From an uncultured Actinomyces sp. (GTDB taxonomy: Bacteria > Actinomycetota > Actinomycetes > Actinomycetales > Actinomycetaceae): DNA of 11,843 nucleotides. The stretch is taken from NCBI GenBank assembly GCA_937926195.1, contig CALEXZ010000048.1, forward strand, positions 1-11,843, written 5' to 3'. The notes under the pieces were generated by a model. It saw only the letters and a list, made by a program, of their open reading frames with translations, was not told the origin of the DNA and ran no database searches. This document shows positions 6,185 to 11,843 of this stretch, piece by piece (the first letter of the stretch is position 1; every line of letters begins with the position of its first letter). The position numbers and the translations under genes were made by a program.

Positions 6185-6215
6185 TTGTCCGGTGGTAGGA
6201 GAGAACGCATACGAT
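6185..6215 (+). promoter_or_regulatory. Candidate promoter of the five-gene glycan operon
   Basis: TACGAT (6210-6215) is preceded by TTGTCC (6185-6190) with a 19-base spacer, longer than ideal. Transcription would begin near 6222, giving a leader of about 55 bases before the acetyltransferase start. The region lies between divergent genes, so a promoter must be in this 112-bp gap. Confidence 0.45.
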
Positions 6216-6264
6216 GGGCCCGGCGATGACGGCGGCCGAGTCCGCCGTGGGACCAGGCACAGAC

Positions 6265-6278
6265 GAGGAGTACCCGTG
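6265..6278 (+). promoter_or_regulatory. Ribosome binding site fixing the acetyltransferase start
   Basis: GAGGAG (6265-6270) lies 5 bases before the GTG at 6276 and 11 bases before another in-frame GTG at 6282. The spacing favours 6276. This contrasts with the divergent genes nearby, which have no SD. Confidence 0.7.
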
Positions 6279-6908
6279 AGCGTGAGGATCGTCGACTCAG
6301 CCGACGTCTCCCAGGAGGCGGTCATCGGCGAGGGCAGCAGCGTCTGGCACCTCGCCCAGGTGCGCGAGCACGCCGTCGTCGGACGTGACTGCGTCATCGG
6401 GCGCGGCGCCTACATCGGTGAGGGCGTGGTCATGGGGGACCGCTGCAAGGTGCAGAACTACGCCCTCGTCTACGAGCCGGCGCGCCTGGCCGACGGCGTG
6501 TTCATCGGTCCGGCCGTCACCCTCACCAACGACCACTATCCCCGCGCTGTCAACCCCGACGGCACCCTGAAGTCCGCCTCCGACTGGCAGCCGGTGGGCG
6601 TCACCGTCGCCGAGGGCGCCTCCATCGGGGCGCGGGCCGTGTGCGTGGCGCCCGTGACGATCGGCGCCTGGGCGACGGTCGCGGCGGGCGCCGTCGTCAC
6701 CAGGGACGTGCCCGCCCACGCCCTGGTCGCCGGGGTGCCGGCCCGCCGCATCGGCTGGGTGGGGCGCGCCGGCGAGCCCCTCGTCGCCCTGGCTGAGGGG
6801 GACGAGGGCTTTTCCGCCGCCGTGCGCCGGTGGCGCTGCCCGGTGACGGGTACCGTGTTCGAGGAGGCCGACCAGGCCGCCGACGAGATCCGAGAGGTGG
6901 CCATCTGA
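6276..6908 (+). CDS. WlbB/WbpD-type N-acetyltransferase for 3-amino nucleotide sugar (left-handed beta-helix)
   Basis: Probably acetylates the 3-amino group of a UDP-2-acetamido-3-amino sugar using acetyl-CoA, the last step of a diacetamido sugar pathway. The 210-residue protein shows hexapeptide repeats through most of its length (for example VIGEGSSVW 16-24, VIGRGAYIGEGVVMGD 40-55 and ASIGARAVCVAPVTIGAWATV 115-135). KVQN (58-61) and TNDHYPR (84-90) correspond to the substrate-site region of this family, and GVPARRIGW (153-161) closes the helix. A C-terminal WRCPVTG (186-192) resembles the CPxTG end of WbpD. The upstream frame is open but looks non-coding. The stop overlaps the ATG of the aminotransferase gene by one base, so the two are translationally coupled. 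The two following genes encode the expected earlier steps. Confidence 0.88.
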   Translation: MSVRIVDSADVSQEAVIGEGSSVWHLAQVREHAVVGRDCVIGRGAYIGEGVVMGDRCKVQNYALVYEPARLADGVFIGPAVTLTNDHYPRAVNPDGTLKSASDWQPVGVTVAEGASIGARAVCVAPVTIGAWATVAAGAVVTRDVPAHALVAGVPARRIGWVGRAGEPLVALAEGDEGFSAAVRRWRCPVTGTVFEEADQAADEIREVAI

Positions 6909-8047
6909 TGGCATTCGACTTCATCCCCCCTGCCAAGCCCGTCATCGGGGAGGAGGAGCGTGCGGCCGTCGACGCCGTCCTCGCCTCCGGCATGGTCGTC
7001 CAGGGCCCGCAGGTGGCGGCCTTCGAGGAGGAGTTCAGCGCCCAGGTCGTGGCCGGGGCCCACGCCGTTGCCGTCAACTCCGGCACCTCCGCCCAGCACC
7101 TGGCGGCCCTGGCCTCCCTCAACGAGACAGACTCCTCCGCCCTGGCCGAGGCCGAGGTCATCGTCCCCTCCTTCACCTTCGCGGCCACCGGCAACTCCGT
7201 GGCCGCCACGGGCGCCCGGCCCGTCTTCGCCGACATCGACCCGGTGACCTTCACCCTCGACCCCGCCAGCGTCGAGGCGGCCATCACGCCGCGCACCGTC
7301 GCCATCGAGGTCGTCCACCTCTACGGCCTGCCCGCCAACATGCCCCGGATCATGCAGATCGCCCAGCGCCACGGGCTCAAGGTCTGGGAGGACTGCGCCC
7401 AGGCCCACGCCGCCGCCATCGACGCCACGCCCGTGGGCACCTTCGGTGAGTGGGGCTCCTTCTCCTTCTACCCGACGAAGAACATGACCTCCCTGGAGGG
7501 AGGCATGGTCTCCACCGCCGACGCCGAGCTCGCCCGCCGCGTGCGCCTGCTGCGCAACCAGGGCATGGAGCGCCAGTACGCCAACGAGCTCGTCGGCTTC
7601 AACAACCGCATGACGGACGTGTGCGCCGCCGTCGGCCGCGTCCAGCTCACCCGGCTGGACGGCTGGACCGAGCAGCGTCGCGCCAACGCCGCCGTCCTCG
7701 ACGCGGGGCTCGCCGGCGTGCCCGGTGTCGTCACCCCCGCGGTGCCCGAGGGCTACCGTCACGTCTACCACCAGTACACGATCCGCTTCGAGGGTGCCGG
7801 CGCCGACGAGCGCGACGCCGCCCAGGCGGCCCTCAAGGAGGAGTGGGGCGTGGGCTCGGGCGTGTACTACCCGATCCCCAACCACCGGCTGGCCTCCCTG
7901 GAGCGCTACGCCCCGGGCCTGGAGCTGGCGGGCACGGAGAAGGCCGCCCGCGAGTGCCTGTCCCTGCCGGTGCACCCCTCGCTCAGCGAGGCCGACCTGG
8001 AGCGCATCGTGGCCGCCGTGTCCGCCGTCGCGAAGGCGGGTGCGTGA
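6908..8047 (+). CDS. DegT/DnrJ/EryC1 PLP-dependent sugar aminotransferase (WlbC/WbpE-like)
   Basis: Probably converts a UDP-3-keto-2-acetamido sugar to the 3-amino sugar with glutamate as donor. The 379-residue protein has the family length. NSGTSAQ (57-63) binds the PLP phosphate, PSFTFAATGNSV (87-98) and VHLYG (136-140) are conserved, and EDCAQAH (161-167) supplies the Asp that contacts the PLP ring nitrogen. SFSFYPTKNM (184-193) places the Schiff-base lysine at Lys191, and YYPIPNHR (320-327) is near the C-terminal substrate site. The ATG at 6908 overlaps the upstream stop (TGATG). The 3' end overlaps the next gene's GTG by 4 bp if that start is used. The 3-amino assignment rests on the neighbours; DegT enzymes that aminate C4 look similar. 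Confidence 0.9.
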   Translation: MAFDFIPPAKPVIGEEERAAVDAVLASGMVVQGPQVAAFEEEFSAQVVAGAHAVAVNSGTSAQHLAALASLNETDSSALAEAEVIVPSFTFAATGNSVAATGARPVFADIDPVTFTLDPASVEAAITPRTVAIEVVHLYGLPANMPRIMQIAQRHGLKVWEDCAQAHAAAIDATPVGTFGEWGSFSFYPTKNMTSLEGGMVSTADAELARRVRLLRNQGMERQYANELVGFNNRMTDVCAAVGRVQLTRLDGWTEQRRANAAVLDAGLAGVPGVVTPAVPEGYRHVYHQYTIRFEGAGADERDAAQAALKEEWGVGSGVYYPIPNHRLASLERYAPGLELAGTEKAARECLSLPVHPSLSEADLERIVAAVSAVAKAGA

Positions 8048-9048
8048 GCATGACCGAGACCTTGCGCGTCGGGCTCATCGGCCTGGGGTCGATGGGCCGC
8101 CACCACGCCCGTGTCATCCGCGCCACCGAGGGCCTCGAGCTCGTCGCCGTCGCCGACCCGGGCGGTGACCGCTTCGGTGTCGCCGGGGGCCTGCCGGTCC
8201 TTCCCGACGTCGCCGCCCTCATCGACGCCGGGATCGACGCCGCCATGGTGGCCGTGCCGACGATCTACCACGAGGACGTCGCCCTGGCTCTGGCCGAGGC
8301 CGGGGTGCACACGATGGTGGAGAAGCCCATCGCCCACAGCGTCGAGGCGGGCCAGCGGGTGCGTGACGCCTTCGCCGAGCGGGGCCTGGTCGGCGCCGTC
8401 GGCTACGTCGAGCGCTGCAACCCCGCCCTGCGGGCACTGCGTGAGCGGCTCGACGCCGGTGAGCTCGGGCAGGTCTACCAGGTCCTCACCCGCCGCCAGG
8501 GCCCCTTCCCGGCGCGCATCAGCGACGTCGGCGTCGTCAAGGACCTCGCCACCCACGACGTCGACCTCACCGCCTGGGTCGCCGGCTCGCCCTACGCGGC
8601 GGTCAGCGCGCAGGTCGCCCACCGCTCGGGCCGGGACCACGAGGACATGGTCGTCGCCAGCGGTGTGCTCGCCAGCGGCGTCATCGTCTCCCACGTCGTC
8701 AACTGGCTCACCCCCTTCAAGGAGCGGGTCACGGTCGTCACCGGTGAGAAGGGCGCCTTCGTCGCGGACACCCTCACCGGGGACCTCACCTTCCACGCCA
8801 ACGGCACCGTGGAGTCCACCTGGGACCAGGTCGCCAACTTCCGCGGCGTCAGCGAGGGCGACGTCATCCGCTACGCCATCGCCAAGCGCGAGCCGCTCGC
8901 CCTGGAGCAGGAGCACTTCCGCGACGCCGTCCTCGCCGGAGCCGGTGCCGGCCACGAGGCCGTCACCATGGACGAGGGCGTGCACACGCTGCGCGTCGTC
9001 GAGGCCGTGCTCAGGGCGGCGGCAGAGAACCGGACGGTCACGCTCTGA
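8044..9048 (+). CDS. Gfo/Idh/MocA-family NAD(P)-dependent dehydrogenase, UDP-GlcNAc 3-dehydrogenase-like
   Basis: Probably oxidises the C3 hydroxyl of UDP-GlcNAc (or UDP-GlcNAcA) to the keto form used by the aminotransferase. The 334-residue protein opens with a Rossmann fold, GLGSMGRHH (13-21). EKP (93-95) is the family signature, with the catalytic lysine at Lys94, and DVGVVKDLATHDVD (161-174) carries the His-Asp region. The segment from GYVERCNP (120-127) to DVGVV closely resembles, from memory, the archaeal UDP-GlcNAc 3-dehydrogenase of Methanococcus maripaludis. It resembles Pseudomonas WbpB much less. The GTG at 8044 gives a 4-bp GTGA overlap with the upstream stop and sits 7 bases after AAGG; the ATG at 8050, two codons later, is the alternative. 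Gfo/Idh enzymes are diverse, so the exact substrate is inferred from context. Confidence 0.87.
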   Translation: MSMTETLRVGLIGLGSMGRHHARVIRATEGLELVAVADPGGDRFGVAGGLPVLPDVAALIDAGIDAAMVAVPTIYHEDVALALAEAGVHTMVEKPIAHSVEAGQRVRDAFAERGLVGAVGYVERCNPALRALRERLDAGELGQVYQVLTRRQGPFPARISDVGVVKDLATHDVDLTAWVAGSPYAAVSAQVAHRSGRDHEDMVVASGVLASGVIVSHVVNWLTPFKERVTVVTGEKGAFVADTLTGDLTFHANGTVESTWDQVANFRGVSEGDVIRYAIAKREPLALEQEHFRDAVLAGAGAGHEAVTMDEGVHTLRVVEAVLRAAAENRTVTL

Positions 9049-9053
9049 CCGGG

Positions 9054-10502
9054 GTGCTCACGCGCCTGCGCCACCGCGTGCAGGCCCTGACAAGGTCCTC
9101 ACCGGCCCTGGGCCACGTGCTCACCCTCGTGACGGGCACGGCCGTCGCGCAGGCGGTCTCCCTGCTCATGACGCTGGTGCTGGCGCGCCAGTACACCCCC
9201 GAGGACTTCGGCCAGCTGGCGACCTACACCTCGGTGGCGGGCGTCGTCGTCGCCGTCGCCGCCCTGCGCTACGACATGGCCGTCATGCTGCCCAAACGGG
9301 ACGCCGAGGCCCTGGCCCTCACCCGCCTGGCCATGTGGTGCGTGCTCGTGGCCAGCGTCCTCGTCACCGTCCTCGCCGTGCCGCTGCGGGGCGCGGTGAC
9401 CCGGCTGTGGGGCGAGGAGGTGGCGCTGTGGATGCCGCTGGTGGGCCTGACGACCTTCCTCATGAGCGGCATTGAGGTCCTCAAGTACTGGTTCAACCGT
9501 CACAGCCGCTACCGGGTTATCGCCGTCAACCAGGCCGAGCAGCAGGTCGGGCTCACCGGCGGCCAGCTCCTCCTGGCCCTGGCGGGGCTGGGCGGGCTCG
9601 CCGGCCTCGTCCTGGGCCATACCCTGGGGCAGCTCTTCGCCTTCCTCAACCTCGGCAGGCAGGCCCCCGAGGTCGCCAGAGCACTGCCCGCTGACGCCCC
9701 GAGCCTGCGCCAGGTCGCCCGCCGCCACCGGCGCATGCCGCTGCTCAACGCCCCCAACGCGCTCGTCGACGCCGTGCGGCTGTCGGGCATCCAGCTGCTC
9801 ATCGCCGGCTACTCGGCCGCCGCCCTGGGCCAGTTCCAGATGGCGTGGAGGGTCCTGGACGCCCCCCTCATCCTCATCAACGGCGCGGTCTCACGCGTCT
9901 TCTTCCAGCGGCTGTCGGTGGTCGAGCCGGGGCAGATGCGTCCGCTGGTGCACGCCGTGGTCAAGCGCGCCCTCATGGTGGGGGTCGCCCCCTTCGCGGC
10001 CGTGTACCTGCTGTCCCCGTGGCTGTTCCCCTTCCTCTTCGGCCAGCGGTGGGAGGGGGCCGGTGACTTCGCCCGGGCCCTGACGCCCTGGCTGTTCATG
10101 CTGCTCATCACCTCCCCGGTGTCCAACCTCTTCGTCGTCACCGGCAACCAGGGGTGGATGCTCGCCTTCGCCGTCGTGTACGCCGCCGTGCCACTGACGT
10201 GGCTGGCGCTCTCGCCCCTGGGCCTGCTGGCGACCTCCTATGTGCTGGGCGCGCTCATGGCCCTGCTGCTCGTGCTCATGACGCTCATGGCCTACGAGGC
10301 CGCCCGCCGCTTCGACGCACGAGGGCCCACGGCCGGGGCTGCGGGCGGGCCGGGGACGCCGTCGGCGGGGGAGCACGAGGGCGAGACGGCGGACGAGCCG
10401 CAGAGCCCGCCGGAGTGTGCGCCGCGCACGGAGCCCGCGGGGGACAATGAGCGGGCCGAGGCACAGGGTCCGCAGGCGCCGAGCACCGAGGAGGACGCAT
10501 GA
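9054..10502 (+). CDS. Wzx-type polysaccharide flippase (MOP superfamily)
   Basis: Predicted to move the lipid-linked oligosaccharide across the membrane. The 482-residue protein has about 11-12 hydrophobic segments between residues 21 and 414. TGTAVAQAVSLLMTLVLARQY (27-47) followed by PEDFGQLA is typical of the N-terminus of O-antigen and capsule flippases. Residues 417-482 are hydrophilic, rich in Gly, Pro, Glu and Ala, and look disordered; such a tail is not usual for Wzx. The GTG at 9054 is 5 bp after the dehydrogenase stop and has no visible SD, so translation probably depends on coupling; a GTG at 9078 is an alternative. The stop overlaps the ATG of the next gene. Which glycan it carries is unknown, but the diacetamido-sugar genes directly upstream suggest one containing that sugar. 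Confidence 0.88.
   Translation: MLTRLRHRVQALTRSSPALGHVLTLVTGTAVAQAVSLLMTLVLARQYTPEDFGQLATYTSVAGVVVAVAALRYDMAVMLPKRDAEALALTRLAMWCVLVASVLVTVLAVPLRGAVTRLWGEEVALWMPLVGLTTFLMSGIEVLKYWFNRHSRYRVIAVNQAEQQVGLTGGQLLLALAGLGGLAGLVLGHTLGQLFAFLNLGRQAPEVARALPADAPSLRQVARRHRRMPLLNAPNALVDAVRLSGIQLLIAGYSAAALGQFQMAWRVLDAPLILINGAVSRVFFQRLSVVEPGQMRPLVHAVVKRALMVGVAPFAAVYLLSPWLFPFLFGQRWEGAGDFARALTPWLFMLLITSPVSNLFVVTGNQGWMLAFAVVYAAVPLTWLALSPLGLLATSYVLGALMALLLVLMTLMAYEAARRFDARGPTAGAAGGPGTPSAGEHEGETADEPQSPPECAPRTEPAGDNERAEAQGPQAPSTEEDA
10488..10501 (+). promoter_or_regulatory. Strong ribosome binding site inside the flippase 3' end
   Basis: GAGGAGGA (10488-10495) lies 3 bases before the ATG at 10499 (GGAGG is 4 bases away) and also encodes the flippase's final Glu-Glu-Asp residues. 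The flippase stop (10500-10502) overlaps this ATG as ATGA. The site supports independent initiation of the GT4 gene as well as coupling. Confidence 0.75.
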
Positions 10503-11830
10503 GCACCGCCACGACACCGTCCGAGCGGCCCGGCCGGGACCCGGGCGGCACCGGCCGTGACATCCTGCTCCTGCTCACCGACTTCTACCCCTACGAGGTC
10601 GGCGAGGAGTTCCTGGAGCAGGAGATCGAGATCCTGTGCGAGGCCTACGACGAGGTCCTCGTCGTGCCCGTGCGCCTGGCGCAGGGGTCCCGCCGCACCC
10701 GGCCGCTGCCCGCCAACGCCCGCAGCGCGCTCATGCCCGCCTCCCGGCTGCCCGGCGGCTGGCGCTCACAGGCGCTCGTGCGAGCCGCCCAGATCCTCCT
10801 GGGACGCGAGCGGATGGTCGAGACCCCGCCGTGGCGCAGCCTCGGCCGTTTCGGGATGGACGTGCGCTTCGCCGCCATCGCTTTGGGCGCCCGCGCGCGG
10901 CTGCGGCGCCTGCTGCCCGAGCTGGGTCTCAGGCCCGGGGACCGGGTGACGGTCTACTCCTACTGGTTCTTCACCGGGGCGGCCCTGGGCGGGATGCTGC
11001 GGCGCCGCGAGCTGGCCGGCCATGAGGTGCGGGTCGTGGCGCGCGCCCACGCCTACGACGTCGACGAGGCCGACGCGCCGCGCGGCTACGTGCCCTCACG
11101 GCGCTACGTCATGGAGGCGGTCGACCGGGTCTACCCGATCTCCGAGTACGCGGCGGGCTTCCTGCACCGCCGCTTCCCTCAGGCCGGGGCACGCGTGCAG
11201 GTGGCCCGGCTGGGCGTGCCGGCGTCGTCGGCCCCCCTGAGGAGCCGGCCGCAGGACGGTGAGCCCTTCGCCATCGTCTCCTGCTCGCACACGGCCCCCT
11301 ACAAGCGCGTGGGCCTGGTCCTGGAGACCGTGGCCGAGCTCGCCCGGCGCGGCCGTCGCGTGACGTGGACGCACGTGGGCGAGTCGGACCCGCAGCGTCT
11401 TGAGGCGCTGCGGTGCCAGGCGGCCGAGCTCGCCCCGGGGGTGGACGTCACCCTCACCGGGCACATGCCCAACGAGCAGGTGCGCCGCCTGTACGCGACC
11501 AGCGCCCTGTCCTGCTTCCTCAACTGCTCCGACGGCGAGGGGGTGCCGGTCTCCGTCATGGAGGCCCAGGCGGCCGCCCTGCCCGTGGTGGCGACGGCCG
11601 CCGGAGGCACGGGGGAGATCGTCCACGACGGCGTCAACGGCCGTCTCGTGCCCGTCGAGGTCACTGCCGCCCAGGTCGCCGACGCTGTGGAGTCCGTCAT
11701 GGACCTGTCGGCCGAGGACTACGCGCAGATGAGCCGTGAGGCGCGGGCCACCTGGGCCTCCATGAGCGACGCTTCCGCCCAGTACCGGCGCTTCGTGGCG
11801 GGCCTGCGCGAGCTCATGCCGCGGCCCTGA
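10499..11830 (+). CDS. GT4-family glycosyltransferase (GT-B fold)
   Basis: Adds a sugar from a nucleotide donor to the growing lipid-linked glycan on the cytoplasmic face. The 443-residue protein has an N-terminal domain starting at RDILLLLTDFYPYEVGEEFLE (20-40). A linker region contains ARAHAYDVDE (181-190) and VYPISEYAAGFL (211-222). The donor domain has SHTAPYKR (263-270), with the basic residues expected to contact the nucleotide phosphates, and TLTGHMPNEQV (318-328). EGVPVSVME (347-355) gives the GT4 EX7E motif, with Glu347 and Glu355. The family retains anomeric configuration. The ATG overlaps the flippase stop and has a strong SD. It is the last gene seen of the operon; only 13 bases follow its stop, so a further gene may lie beyond the window. 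Donor and acceptor cannot be told from sequence. Confidence 0.9.
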   Translation: MSTATTPSERPGRDPGGTGRDILLLLTDFYPYEVGEEFLEQEIEILCEAYDEVLVVPVRLAQGSRRTRPLPANARSALMPASRLPGGWRSQALVRAAQILLGRERMVETPPWRSLGRFGMDVRFAAIALGARARLRRLLPELGLRPGDRVTVYSYWFFTGAALGGMLRRRELAGHEVRVVARAHAYDVDEADAPRGYVPSRRYVMEAVDRVYPISEYAAGFLHRRFPQAGARVQVARLGVPASSAPLRSRPQDGEPFAIVSCSHTAPYKRVGLVLETVAELARRGRRVTWTHVGESDPQRLEALRCQAAELAPGVDVTLTGHMPNEQVRRLYATSALSCFLNCSDGEGVPVSVMEAQAAALPVVATAAGGTGEIVHDGVNGRLVPVEVTAAQVADAVESVMDLSAEDYAQMSREARATWASMSDASAQYRRFVAGLRELMPRP

Positions 11831-11843
11831 GCCCCGGGGCGCG

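Noticed and set aside
5889..6275. Open frame upstream of and in frame with the acetyltransferase
   Set aside because: It overlaps the opposite-strand GT2 gene. A good SD and the family N-terminus place the start at 6276.
6536..7975. Long - strand open frame (479 codons) across the acetyltransferase and aminotransferase genes
   Set aside because: Gly/Val/Asp/His-rich composition is typical of antisense shadows in GC-rich genes, and it has no domain signal.
7450..8043. In-frame upstream extension of the dehydrogenase through the aminotransferase gene
   Set aside because: It is an alternate frame of the aminotransferase. The Rossmann motif fixes the dehydrogenase start at 8044 or 8050.
11831..11840. 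GC palindrome GCCCCGGGGC after the GT4 stop as a terminator
   Set aside because: It has no loop and the window ends 3 bases later, so it cannot be judged.

Overview
The window is very GC-rich, densely packed bacterial DNA. Many starts are GTG, and several genes appear to lack a Shine-Dalgarno (SD) site. Two LCP (LytR-CpsA-Psr) phosphotransferases and a mycobacterial-type WbbL rhamnosyltransferase point to a high-GC Gram-positive. Overall protein style suggests Actinomycetaceae (Actinomyces or a relative), but that genus-level guess is inference. All ten supported genes fit one theme: making, exporting and attaching a cell-wall or surface glycopolymer. I see no RNA gene, insertion sequence, CRISPR array or phage gene.

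Layout. (1) 3-1001 (+): galE, ending at a long terminator hairpin (1010-1055). (2) 1073-4030 (-): two tandem LCP genes. The upstream one (2747-4030) has four cysteines. The downstream one (1073-2686) carries a roughly 225-residue proline-rich cytoplasmic tail with an 18-bp tandem repeat. (3) 4031-4190: a divergent control region with an unusual inverted duplication of the wbbL leader and start. (4) 4191-5063 (+): wbbL-like rhamnosyltransferase, whose 3' end overlaps by 71 bp the convergent gene of (5). (5) 4993-6163 (-): a two-gene unit, a DPM/GtrB-like GT2 glycosyltransferase followed by a small DUF2304 membrane protein. (6) 6164-6275: a second divergent promoter region. (7) 6276-11830 (+): a five-gene operon with stop/start overlaps or a 5-bp gap at each junction. 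It encodes a left-handed beta-helix N-acetyltransferase, a DegT/DnrJ aminotransferase, a Gfo/Idh/MocA dehydrogenase, a Wzx-type flippase and a GT4 glycosyltransferase.

How they may work together. The acetyltransferase, aminotransferase and dehydrogenase form a complete C3 oxidation, amination and acetylation set on a UDP-GlcNAc-type sugar. The expected product is UDP-GlcNAc3NAc, or its uronic acid if a UDP-GlcNAc 6-dehydrogenase lies outside the window. GalE supplies UDP-galactose. WbbL probably adds rhamnose to a polyprenyl-PP-GlcNAc primer. The GT4 and GT2 enzymes add or deliver further sugars, the flippase exports the lipid-linked unit, and the LCP proteins transfer the finished chain to peptidoglycan or protein. 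The initiating phosphoglycosyltransferase, a Wzy polymerase and the dTDP-rhamnose genes are not in the window.

The points most worth a second look are the wbbL leader duplication, the LCP/WbbL pairing that recalls mycobacterial linkage-unit genes but lacks rmlD, the diacetamido-sugar trio in the gene order I recall from methanogens, and the apparently leaderless starts.
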